64,000 bases of DNA from Haloparvum alkalitolerans. GTDB taxonomy: Archaea; Halobacteriota; Halobacteria; Halobacteriales; Haloferacaceae. Location of the stretch: contig NZ_JBNLIA010000001.1 in the NCBI RefSeq assembly GCF_050122995.1, positions 310,001 to 374,000 of the forward strand, given 5' to 3'. Below are positions 51,526-59,331 of this stretch, piece by piece (position 1 is the stretch's first letter; each line of letters opens with the position of its first letter). The notes under the pieces were generated by a model that saw only the letters and a program-made list of their open reading frames with translations, did not search any database and was not told where the DNA came from. The translations under genes and the position numbers were made by a program.

Positions 51526-51611
51526 GAAAACGCGCCGTACAGAGAGCCGGCCGGAGCGCTCAAACCGGGAGACACCCGCACGATCGGAGCGCGTCTGTCA
51601 CTACCTCCCGT

Positions 51612-51633
51612 AAAAAACCCGAGAACCTCCGGG
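51612..51633 (-). terminator. Terminator-like hairpin and T-run after gfcR
   Basis: On the minus strand CCCGGAGGTTCTCGGG can fold into a short imperfect stem and is followed at once by TTTTTT. It sits about 10 bases after the gfcR stop codon. It is the most bacterial-looking terminator in the window. Confidence 0.5.
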
Positions 51634-51641
51634 AAACTGCT

Positions 51642-52289
51642 TCAGTCCTCGCGGTCGACGCGCACCACGTCCACCAGCGAGTAGATGGGGACGCCCTCGA
51701 TCTCCTCGTTGCCCTGCTTGTCCGCCAGCACGCAGCAGCCGACCGGCTCGCCGCCCTGCTCGCGGATCGCCTCGATGGTCTCGGCCATCGTGGTGCCGGA
51801 GGTGACGATGTCGTCGACGACGTAGCACTCGCGGCCGCGGATCCCCGCGAAGTTGCGCGAGAAGCCGCCGCCGTGCTCGGCGATGTCGCCCTCCTCCCAC
51901 TGGTGCTTGGCGGGCGCGTAGGTGCCCATGTCCGTGTCGAGCGCGCGCGCGACGACCGTCGCCAGCGGGACGCCCGCCTTCTCGATGCCGATGGTGAGGT
52001 CGACCTCCTCGCCCTCCTTCGAGAGCAGGTCCGCCATCGCCTTGCCCGCGTAGCTGAGCCGCGCCGAGTCGCGCCCGATGGCGCTCCAGTCGACGTGGAT
52101 GTCCGAGCTCGTGGTCGCGGCGGGCTCCTCCTGCACGTCGGCTGCCGACTCCTCGCCCGCGCCGGCGCGCTCGACGAGCCAGCTCGCCGTCTCCCGCGAG
52201 ACGTTCAGCTCGTCGGCGATCTCCCCCTTCGAGAGGCCGCGCTCGGCCAGCTCCGCGGCGCTGTCGATCAGGTCGTCAACGTTCTTCAT
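51642..52289 (-). CDS. gfcR: GfcR, PRTase-type transcriptional activator of sugar degradation
   Basis: This protein of 215 residues joins a helix-turn-helix (residues 1-45, ERGLSKGEIADELNVSRETA) to an orotate-phosphoribosyltransferase-like domain. The PRPP loop ECYVVDDIVTSGTTMAETIE is intact (about 155-174). In Haloferax volcanii the homologue, once named PyrE2, is GfcR. It activates genes of the semi-phosphorylative Entner-Doudoroff pathway rather than making pyrimidines. Here it directly follows glucose dehydrogenase and overlaps its end by 14 bases, so the enzyme and its activator are co-made. Confidence 0.93.
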   Translation of the reverse strand: MKNVDDLIDSAAELAERGLSKGEIADELNVSRETASWLVERAGAGEESAADVQEEPAATTSSDIHVDWSAIGRDSARLSYAGKAMADLLSKEGEEVDLTIGIEKAGVPLATVVARALDTDMGTYAPAKHQWEEGDIAEHGGGFSRNFAGIRGRECYVVDDIVTSGTTMAETIEAIREQGGEPVGCCVLADKQGNEEIEGVPIYSLVDVVRVDRED

Positions 52290-53346
52290 AGCTGGCGAAT
52301 TCGACGGCCGTTTTAATAGTCGTGTCGTCATCCGCGAACGCGGCCTCGAACTCGTCCAGCCCGTGGACGCCGGTGACCAGGTCCTCGAGGAACGACCCCT
52401 CCATCGCGGCCAGCGAGTCGGCCGCGGCCTCGAAGTGCCCCACGCCGGAGTTGACGCTCCCGACGAGCGCCTTGTTGTGGAGGACGAACTCGCGGTGGAG
52501 CGCGCCCCCGTCGACCTCGAACTCCCAGTCGCTCGGGACGCCGAGCAGCGCGCCGACGCCGTTCGGGGCGAGCGCCTCGATCGTCTCGAAGGCGTGCGGC
52601 GCGTAGCCGGTCGCCTCGTAGACGAAGTCCGGCGCCTCGTGGACCTCCGGGACCTCCGGGACCGCCGTCTCCTCGGAGTTGACGTAGGTCGCACCGAGCG
52701 ACTCGATGATGTCGATGGTGGGGTCCGGCCGGTACCGGCGGCCGAGACAGTAGAGCCGGTCGAACCGGTCGTCGAGCATCGCGACCGTCAACAGCCCGAG
52801 TGAGCCGTTGCCGAGCACCAGCGCGCTCTCGGGGTCCCACTCGAACGCCGACCGCGAGGCGAACGCGTGCTCGACCGCCTTCTCGGTGATCGATATCGGC
52901 TCCACCAGAAAGCCCCACTCCGCGAGTTCGGGCGGAATCTCGACGAGGCACTCCGCGGGGCTGGTGAAGTACTCGGCCATGAAGCCGTGGTCGCCGACGA
53001 TGCCGCGCTCGTGGTACTGGCCCGCCGGGGCCATGTCCGGTTCGCCGCGCGCGAAGAACTCGTTGCCCCCGTTCGGCGCCCGCCGGACGGTCGGGACGAC
53101 CACGTCGCCCTCCTCGAGGTCGGTGCCGTTCGGGTCCGCCACGACGCCGACCGCCTCGTGGCCCAACACGAGGTGGTCCTCGCCGTCGGGGAACCCGCCG
53201 TGGGTCCCCGCGATGACTTCGTGGTCGGTCCCGTCGACGCCCACCCGGAGCGTCCGCACGAGCGCCTCCCCGGCGGCCGGTTCCGGCCGCGGCTTCTCGA
53301 TCAGGACGGGATCGCCCCCGCCCTCGGTGACCGCGATTGCGTGCAT
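52276..53346 (-). CDS. gdh: Glucose 1-dehydrogenase, zinc-dependent, halophilic type
   Basis: This enzyme oxidises glucose to gluconolactone with NADP, the first step of the haloarchaeal Entner-Doudoroff route. The 356 residues follow the Haloferax mediterranei enzyme closely. The N-terminus reads AIAVTEGGGDPVLIEKPRPE. Zinc ligands Asp 38 (RVGVDGTDHE), His 63 and Glu 149 are present, with the neighbouring Glu 64 (LGHEAVG). NRGIVG-type loop ERGIVGDHGFMAEYF and coenzyme motif LGNGSLGLLTVAM also match. The 14-base overlap with gfcR makes an operon. An AT-rich tract about 27-55 bases before the ATG holds its promoter. Confidence 0.96.
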   Translation of the reverse strand: MHAIAVTEGGGDPVLIEKPRPEPAAGEALVRTLRVGVDGTDHEVIAGTHGGFPDGEDHLVLGHEAVGVVADPNGTDLEEGDVVVPTVRRAPNGGNEFFARGEPDMAPAGQYHERGIVGDHGFMAEYFTSPAECLVEIPPELAEWGFLVEPISITEKAVEHAFASRSAFEWDPESALVLGNGSLGLLTVAMLDDRFDRLYCLGRRYRPDPTIDIIESLGATYVNSEETAVPEVPEVHEAPDFVYEATGYAPHAFETIEALAPNGVGALLGVPSDWEFEVDGGALHREFVLHNKALVGSVNSGVGHFEAAADSLAAMEGSFLEDLVTGVHGLDEFEAAFADDDTTIKTAVEFASYEER

Positions 53347-53371
53347 ACGATGACCGAGGATCCGGGCCACC

Positions 53372-53402
53372 AAAAGATTTATTCTATTTTGAGTAATTTC
53401 TC
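53372..53402 (-). promoter_or_regulatory. AT-rich promoter of the gdh-gfcR operon
   Basis: In a very GC-rich region, this 31-base tract is mostly A and T. On the minus strand AATAAATCTTTTGG gives a TATA box about 27-31 bases before the gdh ATG. The adjacent AAATTACTCAAAATAG could hold the operator of GfcR, which is inference. Confidence 0.55.
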
Positions 53403-53594
53403 TCCCCGTCGGCGGACGCGGGTTCGGCGCGGGTCCAGTCCCCACGCCGACAGCCATCACCGTCGCGACGCACCGTCGAGACGTCCGACCCGCCTCCGCC
53501 GTCACCCTGTTGTCGCGCGGTCGCCACCGCCCCGCGAGGAGCGGCACCGCGACGAGCGGCGGGCTTTTTGTTCGCGCCGCGCGCAGCCGTGGTC

Positions 53595-54473
53595 GTGTGC
53601 ACGCTCGCGCTCGCATGGCGGACGTTCGAGGGGACGCCGGTCGCCGCCGCCGCGAACCGCGACGAGGGGCTCGGCCGTCCCTCGGAACCGCCGGCGCTGT
53701 GGGAGGTCGGCGCCGCCGGCGGGGAAGCCGACGGCGCGGTCGGCGACGGCGCCACGACCGACGACGGGACTACGACCGACGACGGCACCGCGACGTTCCT
53801 CGCGCCGCGCGATGCGGAGGCCGGCGGGACGTGGGTCGGGCTCAACGAATACGGCTGCTACGCCACCGTCACCAACCGATGGCTGGACGAGTCGCCGCCC
53901 GCCGAGCGGTCGCGCGGGCTCCTCGTGCGCGACTGTCTGCGCGCGCCGACCGCGGAGGCGGCGGTCCGCCGCGTGGAGCGGGAGCTCCGCGAGCGTTCCT
54001 ACGACGGGTTCAATCTCGCGATCGCGGACGCCCGCGCGGCGTTCGTCGTCTCGTGGAGCGGCCGGCTCTCCATCGAGCGGCTCGACCCCGGCGTCCACGT
54101 GCTGACGAACGTCGGCGGACTGCTCAACGGCCGCGGGCGCTTCGCGGTCCCCGAGCGCCGCCGCGAGGCGGGCGAGGAGCAGGTCGAACGCGTCGGCCGA
54201 CTCGCCGACCGGCTGGGCGTCGAGCCGGGTGACGTCGCGGACGCCTGGCTCGACCGCGCGGGCGCGGCCATGGCCGATCACGAGGTGGGCGTCTGCGTCC
54301 ACGGCGACGGCTACGGGACGCGGTCCAGCACGCTCGTCGGGACCGGCCCGGCCCCCCGGTTCGCGTTCGCGGACGGGCCGCCCTGCGAGACGGCCTACGC
54401 CGACGTGTCCGTTCCCGACGGCTGGCCGCGGACCCCACCCCGGGAGGACGGTCGTCCGGAAGGTCAGGTTTAA
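53595..54473 (+). CDS. NRDE / TANGO2 family protein
   Basis: This 292-residue member of the NRDE family has the name-giving Asn-Arg-Asp-Glu in VAAAANRDEGLGRPSEPP. With the GTG at 53595 the mature chain begins M-C-T-L, placing Cys 2 where Ntn-type relatives have the nucleophile, so this start is preferred to the ATG 27 bases upstream. GGTWVGLNEYGCYATVTNRW and HVLTNVGGLLNGRGRF are typical. A Thr/Asp/Gly insert (residues about 53-68, with TTDDGT repeated) is unusual. Function in archaea is unknown; homologues affect haem or acyl-CoA handling. Confidence 0.88.
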   Translation: MCTLALAWRTFEGTPVAAAANRDEGLGRPSEPPALWEVGAAGGEADGAVGDGATTDDGTTTDDGTATFLAPRDAEAGGTWVGLNEYGCYATVTNRWLDESPPAERSRGLLVRDCLRAPTAEAAVRRVERELRERSYDGFNLAIADARAAFVVSWSGRLSIERLDPGVHVLTNVGGLLNGRGRFAVPERRREAGEEQVERVGRLADRLGVEPGDVADAWLDRAGAAMADHEVGVCVHGDGYGTRSSTLVGTGPAPRFAFADGPPCETAYADVSVPDGWPRTPPREDGRPEGQV

Positions 54474-54477
54474 GCGA
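54465..54477 (+). promoter_or_regulatory. TATA box overlapping the NRDE stop codon
   Basis: AGGTTTAAGCG is centred 27-28 bases before the ATG at 54499. Its TAA is the stop codon of the upstream gene. Confidence 0.55.
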
Positions 54478-54498
54478 ATCGCGGGCGCCAACACACAC

Positions 54499-54852
54499 AT
54501 GAGCGTGTCCGAACTGGAGGCCGACCTCTCGGATGACGAGCACGCGGGGCTCGAACTCATCCGCGAGACGGGCGGCATCCACCAGAGCGACTTCTGGAAG
54601 GAGCTGGACGTCTCCTCCCGGAAGGGGAGCCGCATCGCGGAAGCGCTGGAGGAGTCCGGCCTCATCAAGCGCGAGGATACCGTCTACGACGGCCACAACA
54701 CCTTCTACCTCGAGCCGGCCGCCCGCGACCTGGACTTCTCGCTGCTGATGGCCGGCGACATGCTCTCGCCGTTCATCGGCGAGGAGGAGGTCGACCCGCA
54801 GTCCGACGCCTTCTCGCAGTGGCTGATGAACCTCGCTTACGAGGAGTACTGA
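54499..54852 (+). CDS. MarR/Lrp-like winged-helix regulator
   Basis: This 117-residue DNA-binding protein has a winged helix in residues 10-70 (EHAGLELIRETGGIHQSDFW, VSSRKGSRIAEALEESGLIK, then EDTVYDGHNTFYL as the wing). The C-terminal 45 residues are helical and acidic (LMAGDMLSPFIGEEEVDPQS). It belongs to a haloarchaeal family of small helix-turn-helix proteins, with unknown targets. The transcript is probably leaderless. The following glyoxalase-fold gene starts 88 bases later and may be independent. Confidence 0.88.
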   Translation: MSVSELEADLSDDEHAGLELIRETGGIHQSDFWKELDVSSRKGSRIAEALEESGLIKREDTVYDGHNTFYLEPAARDLDFSLLMAGDMLSPFIGEEEVDPQSDAFSQWLMNLAYEEY

Positions 54853-54940
54853 CCCGCCGCGCCGGAAGCGGCGGTCTCGCCGCACCGACGGTTCTCCCTA
54901 CGCCGGACGATTTTTGCATTCGGGGCGCGACCGGACCCGC

Positions 54941-55291
54941 ATGTCGGGCATCGTCTTCTTCGCCACGGAGAACCACGACGCGGTCGTCGACTTCTACGTT
55001 GAAACGGTCGGCGCGGACGTGTGGCTCGAACAGCCGGACTGTACCGTCCTCAAGCACGGCAACCTGCTCGTCGGGTTCTGTGACCGCGACCGGACGGACG
55101 ACGAGGGGACCGTGACGATCCTCGCGGACGACCGTGCGGGCGTCGACGCCTACCACGAGCGCGTCGGCGCGGCCGCGACCGAGCCGCCGCACGTCGAGGA
55201 GACGTACGACATCTACCGGTTCCTGGCGCGGGACCCGGACGGGCGCACGGTCGAGTTTCAGACCTTTCTGGACCCGGACGTCGCCGTCTGA
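54941..55291 (+). CDS. VOC (glyoxalase/bleomycin-resistance fold) protein
   Basis: This 116-residue protein has one VOC module. It has paired beta-alpha-beta-beta-beta halves: GIVFFATENHDAVVDFYVET with VWLEQPDCTVLKHGNLLVGF, and VDAYHERVGAAATEPPHVEE with IYRFLARDPDGRTVEFQTFL. The C-terminal Glu of DGRTVEFQTFLDP is a usual metal ligand. The expected N-terminal His is replaced by FFATENH, so metal binding is uncertain. The substrate is unknown. The ATG at 54941 is closest to the conserved start. Confidence 0.86.
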   Translation: MSGIVFFATENHDAVVDFYVETVGADVWLEQPDCTVLKHGNLLVGFCDRDRTDDEGTVTILADDRAGVDAYHERVGAAATEPPHVEETYDIYRFLARDPDGRTVEFQTFLDPDVAV

Positions 55292-55374
55292 TGGGGGCGA
55301 ACCGGGGGAACACCACGATACCGAGGGCTCGGGTCGGCCCGGGCGCTTAATGCCGTCGAGTCAGATCGTTGACC

Positions 55375-56847
55375 ATGGTCGGCGCCGGTACTGGCGGCTC
55401 GCTCCGCCGCTACGCCGCGGGCGGGGCGGTGAGCGCCCTCGGACTCGCCGCGCTCGGGATCCCCCTGTACGACATCCTCGACGACACGACGAACCTCGGC
55501 TGGGGCGTGGCCGCCAGCGTCGCCGAAAACGCGGTCCTCATCGCGCTGGCGATGACGCTCGTCTTCGGCGGCGTTCGGCTGGTCCGACTCGACTGGGAGA
55601 CCAGGCACGTCCGCTCGGTCGCGGAGCGGACGGCCGTCGGGACCGCCGCCGTCGCGGTGTTGATCGGCTGGGTGATCGTCAGCCAGCTCCGGGTGATGGG
55701 CGGGCTGAAGCCGTTCATCATCGCGCTCGACGCCGTGTTGATCGGGGCGGTGACCGTGTTCGCGCTCGCTTTCTACTCCGTCAAATCGAGCGTGCAGGCT
55801 CGAGACCTCGCCGTCGAGCGGGGGATCGCCGAGCGGCTCGCGACGCTCCACGATCACGCGGCCCGGCTGGGAGCCATCGAGGACCGCGAGGCGGCCGCCG
55901 AGGTGGCACTCGACGCCGTAAGGGAGACGGTTGCGCCGGAGGGCGTCCGGATCGCGGTTGACGACGCGGTGTTCGGCGATCGACCGGCCGCGTCCGCCGA
56001 CGGCGGTACCGGGGACGGCGCGGACGCCGGTCCCGGGGTCGGGCGGTCGGTGCCGGTCGGCTGCAGGGGACGGATCGACCTGCTCGGCGAGTCGTTCGCC
56101 GAACACGAGGTCGAGACCGTCGAACTGCTCGCGGTCCATCTCGACAGGACCCTGACGCGGCTCGACGACGAGCGCGCGATCCGCGAGGAGCGCGAGCGGC
56201 TGGAGTTCATCAACCGGACGATCAGACACAACCTGCTCAACGACATGCAGGTCGTCTCGTCCAGGCTGGAGGTCGTCGACGAGGGGGACGAACCGTTCGA
56301 GCGGCACGCCGGCGTGATCCGGTCGCGGATCGACGGAATGGCCTCCTTCATCCACACGATGAAGGAGTACATGAACACGCTGCTGGAGGACGAACACGAG
56401 CTCCGCACCGTCCCGCTGACACCGCTGGTGCGCGAGCAGGTCGCCGACGCCCGCGACGGCCACCCCGAGGCGGAGATCGAGGTCGAGGAACTCCCGTCGG
56501 TGTCCGTCCGCGCCGACGACCTGCTCGAGCCGGTCGTCGAGAACCTGCTGACGAACGCGGTCGTCCACAGCGACCGGGAGACGCCGCACGTCGAGGTGGC
56601 GGCGGCCCACGACCGAGAGGGGGGAACGGTCACCCTGCACGTCCGCGACGACGGACCCGGCATCGACGACGAGCGCAAGGAGGCGGTCTTCGAGCGCGGG
56701 GAGCGTGGCCGCGACAGCGGCGGCACGGGGTTCGGACTCTACCTCGTCGGCGACGCGGTCGAGGCGTACGGCGGCGCGGTGGACATCAGGGACAACGAGC
56801 CGCGCGGGACCGTCGTCTCCGTGACGCTTCCGGTCGCGGAGGCGTAG
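55375..56847 (+). CDS. Membrane sensor histidine kinase
   Basis: This 490-residue kinase has about four membrane helices in residues 10-135 (AVSALGLAALGIPLYDIL, AVLIALAMTLVFGGVRLV, AVAVLIGWVIVSQLRVMG and FIIALDAVLIGAVTVFALAF). A GAF-like region spans 155-265. The phospho-acceptor His 285 lies in RTIRHNLLNDMQVV, and the ATPase domain has N-box NLLTNAVVHS, G1 DDGPGID and G2 GGTGFGLYLVGDAV. The signal is unknown. No response regulator is adjacent, which is common for haloarchaeal orphan kinases. It converges with the PH-domain genes. Confidence 0.93.
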   Translation: MVGAGTGGSLRRYAAGGAVSALGLAALGIPLYDILDDTTNLGWGVAASVAENAVLIALAMTLVFGGVRLVRLDWETRHVRSVAERTAVGTAAVAVLIGWVIVSQLRVMGGLKPFIIALDAVLIGAVTVFALAFYSVKSSVQARDLAVERGIAERLATLHDHAARLGAIEDREAAAEVALDAVRETVAPEGVRIAVDDAVFGDRPAASADGGTGDGADAGPGVGRSVPVGCRGRIDLLGESFAEHEVETVELLAVHLDRTLTRLDDERAIREERERLEFINRTIRHNLLNDMQVVSSRLEVVDEGDEPFERHAGVIRSRIDGMASFIHTMKEYMNTLLEDEHELRTVPLTPLVREQVADARDGHPEAEIEVEELPSVSVRADDLLEPVVENLLTNAVVHSDRETPHVEVAAAHDREGGTVTLHVRDDGPGIDDERKEAVFERGERGRDSGGTGFGLYLVGDAVEAYGGAVDIRDNEPRGTVVSVTLPVAEA

Positions 56848-56866
56848 GGCGGGGCCGCGGCGACGG

Positions 56867-58501
56867 TCAGCCTCCGCCGTCGGCCTCCCCGGACGGCCAC
56901 TCGAACGCGTCCCGGTCGGCGTCGGCCGACCCGGCGGTTTCGGCCCCCGAGTCCGTCCCATCATCGACCGAACTCCCGACCGCGGACCGGTCCGGTTCGC
57001 GGCGTTCGATCAGCGCGCGACGGAGCCGGTCGGTCAACGCGCCGCGGAGCGCGTCCGCCTCGGCGGCTTCCACGTCGGGCGCCACCGCGTCGCCGCCGGT
57101 GAACGACCCGGTCCCCGCCGTGTCCGCGACGACCGTGGCGACGCCCCAGCGCCGCTGGAACAGCGTCCGGCTGTCGATGACGGTCTGGAGCCGGTAGTAG
57201 GGGACCACTCGCGTCTGCCGACGCCAGAACCCGGACCGCGTCAGCAGGTGGTCCTCGCCGAGCCAGTAGCCGCGGTGGACCCACTTGTAATGGGCGGCGA
57301 CCGGGACGAGCGCGAGGAGCGCGAGCGGCGCGCCCCACGGCGCCGCGAGGTCGAGCGCGCGGTCGATCCCGTACGCGATCCCGGTCAGCGCGAGGACGGC
57401 CGCGGCGTACCGGACGGCGTACCGGACCCGGATCCGGCCCGGCGGGCGGGTGAAGTCGGGCTCCTCGAACGCCTCGACCTCGCGCGCGAGCTCGTACACG
57501 CGGTCGGTCTTCGCGAGCGGGACCGCCGCCTGGCTCCCGTAGTCCCCGCCCTGTCCCGGCGCGTAGCCGGCCGTCTCGATGGTGAGCGTCGCGTATCCGA
57601 ACAGCCGCTTGAGGGGGTTGTCGGTCACGGCGATGCTCTGGACCTTCTCGGTCGGGATCGAGCCGGAGTAGCGCCGGAACAGCCCGCGCTCGTAGCGCAG
57701 CTCGTCGCCCGACCGCGTCAGCCGGAAGCCGTAGTAGTTCGTCACCGCGATCGCGGCGCCGAGAAGCCACGAGGCGAGAAGCAGCGCGCCCGCGAGGAAC
57801 AGCCCGGTGACGGACAGAAGCACCGCGGACGTACTCGAGAGGAACCCGGACAGTACCGGCACCGACCCGGAGGCCAGAAACGCCACCAGCCCGAGCAGCC
57901 GGGGGTCGAACGAGAGCGCGCCCACGAGCGCCAGCTCGGACGGCGAGATGGCGAACAGCTCCGATTCCGCGGGCGCACCGGACGCGATGGCCGACTCGTC
58001 GGAATCCGCGCCCGCGCCCATCCCCTCGCTCGTGCTCGAACCCGCTCTCGCGGCCGGCTCGCCCGCCGCAGCGCCCGCCTTCCGACGCTGGATCTCCGAC
58101 CGCAGGCGCTCCGCCTCCGCGGGCGTGACGTAGCGGATCGCCCCCTCGGTCGAGGAGCCGCCCGCCGTCTCGAGGTCCACCGCCGCCAGCCCGAGCAGCC
58201 GCTGGACGACGCCTCGGCTGATGTCGACGTTCTGGATCCGGCGGTAGGGGATCTCGCGGTCCCGCCGCGAGACGACGCCGGAGACCACGTCGAACGTGTC
58301 CTCGGTCAGCTCGTACTCGAACCGGCGGTAGTAGGCGACCTCGTACGCCAGCGCGACGAGGGCGGCCGCGACCGCCAGGAGCGGGGCGTAGTCGCCGAGC
58401 ACCGTCCCCCCGCCTCCGGCGGAGATGAAAAACGCCGCAACGACCGCGCTCCCGGCCTTCTGGGCCGCGCGGTACGGGACCGACAGCGGCGCCAGCTTCA
58501 C
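56867..58501 (-). CDS. Large bacterial-PH-domain membrane protein (YdbT-like)
   Basis: This 544-residue protein contains three bPH2-type domains, each preceded by paired membrane helices. The repeats show as RFEYELTEDTFDVVSGVVSR, YYGFRLTRSGDELRYERGLF and RGYWLGEDHLLTRSGFWRR, each followed by an IP/VPY-R-x-Q motif (IPYRRIQNVDISRG, IPTEKVQSIAVTDN, VPYYRLQTVIDSRT). The start is a GTG overlapping the stop of the upstream partner (GTGA). In bacteria the YdbS/YdbT pair protects against certain bacteriocins. Here the role is unknown. The C-terminal 40 residues are acidic. Confidence 0.9.
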   Translation of the reverse strand: MKLAPLSVPYRAAQKAGSAVVAAFFISAGGGGTVLGDYAPLLAVAAALVALAYEVAYYRRFEYELTEDTFDVVSGVVSRRDREIPYRRIQNVDISRGVVQRLLGLAAVDLETAGGSSTEGAIRYVTPAEAERLRSEIQRRKAGAAAGEPAARAGSSTSEGMGAGADSDESAIASGAPAESELFAISPSELALVGALSFDPRLLGLVAFLASGSVPVLSGFLSSTSAVLLSVTGLFLAGALLLASWLLGAAIAVTNYYGFRLTRSGDELRYERGLFRRYSGSIPTEKVQSIAVTDNPLKRLFGYATLTIETAGYAPGQGGDYGSQAAVPLAKTDRVYELAREVEAFEEPDFTRPPGRIRVRYAVRYAAAVLALTGIAYGIDRALDLAAPWGAPLALLALVPVAAHYKWVHRGYWLGEDHLLTRSGFWRRQTRVVPYYRLQTVIDSRTLFQRRWGVATVVADTAGTGSFTGGDAVAPDVEAAEADALRGALTDRLRRALIERREPDRSAVGSSVDDGTDSGAETAGSADADRDAFEWPSGEADGGG

Positions 58502-59142
58502 ACCCCGTCCTCCCCCTCGGCGCCGATTGCGAGCCGCTTCAGGTCCTCCCGGAGGTCGTCGGCGCCGTCGGGGGGCAGGCCGGGGATCCGCACGTCGGCG
58601 CCGCGCGAGCCGGCGCTGTAGACGACGCAGGAGGCGAGCCCGACGACGCGCTCGAGCGGACCGCGCCGCGAGTCGACGTGCTGTATCCGGACGAACGGCA
58701 CGACCGTCCGAACGCGCGTGAAGACGCCCCGCTCGAGGTAGATGGCGTCCTCCCGGAGCTCGAACCGCCAGTACCGATACCGAAGCAGGGCGTGTCCGCC
58801 CACGACGAGAAAGACGACGCCCGCGACGAGCGCGGGCGCCCACCCGGGAACCGCGACCGGAAGCGGAAGCACTCGGTCGAGCCCGAAGAGGATGCCGCCG
58901 ACGACGGCGGCCAGCACCGCGGCCCGGAGGAGCCACACGACCCGGATCCGGGGGTGGAGCCGCCGCATCGTTCCGGTCGGAGTCGTCGTCTCGACGTCGA
59001 CCCGCGGCTCCGTCGGCCCCGTCGGCTCCCCCGGGCCGTCCGCCCCGCCGCCGGAGGTAGCGCCACCACCCGCGTCGGCCTCGGGAGCGTCCGCCTCGCT
59101 CGCATCCTCGCCGGCCGCGTCCGGCCGAGTCCCGGTGTCCAT
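58498..59142 (-). CDS. Small bacterial-PH-domain membrane protein (YdbS-like)
   Basis: This protein of 214 residues precedes the larger PH protein and overlaps it by 4 bases. Residues 1-60 are an acidic Gly/Thr/Glu-rich cytoplasmic segment. Two membrane helices follow (VVWLLRAAVLAAVVGGILFG and APALVAGVVFLVVGGHALLR), then one bPH2 domain (YWRFELREDAIYLERGVFTR, VVPFVRIQHVDSRRGPLERV). The ATG at 59142 is preferred over one 27 bases upstream because the TATA box ACTTATGT lies exactly 27 bases before it. Confidence 0.88.
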   Translation of the reverse strand: MDTGTRPDAAGEDASEADAPEADAGGGATSGGGADGPGEPTGPTEPRVDVETTTPTGTMRRLHPRIRVVWLLRAAVLAAVVGGILFGLDRVLPLPVAVPGWAPALVAGVVFLVVGGHALLRYRYWRFELREDAIYLERGVFTRVRTVVPFVRIQHVDSRRGPLERVVGLASCVVYSAGSRGADVRIPGLPPDGADDLREDLKRLAIGAEGEDGV

Positions 59143-59163
59143 GCCCCGCGCTTGTGGCCCGCG

Positions 59164-59176
59164 GGACATAAGTGTC
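59164..59176 (-). promoter_or_regulatory. TATA box of the PH-domain gene pair
   Basis: Minus-strand CACTTATGTCC is centred 27 bases before the ATG at 59142. Read on the plus strand it is GACATAAGTG, also found at the promoter of the amino-acid permease operon. Confidence 0.55.
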
Positions 59177-59331
59177 GTCGGACGCCCCCGTCGCGGACGC
59201 GGCGGTCGGTCGTGACCGGCGGGGTGCGGACCAGCGGACCGCCTGCATGCGGTCGTTCACGATCGTGTGTGGCAGTGTCAATGGCAATTTCTGCCGAAAG
59301 GGACAATTAGGGGGACCACGCAGGGGCGGGT

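Noticed and set aside
51642..52289. Orotate phosphoribosyltransferase for pyrimidine synthesis
   Set aside because: The N-terminal helix-turn-helix and the overlap with gdh fit GfcR, a regulator with the same fold.
53384..53845. Minus-strand frame of 153 codons before and into the NRDE gene
   Set aside because: It is low-complexity Ser/Pro/Val sequence, antisense to the NRDE start, and covers the gdh promoter.
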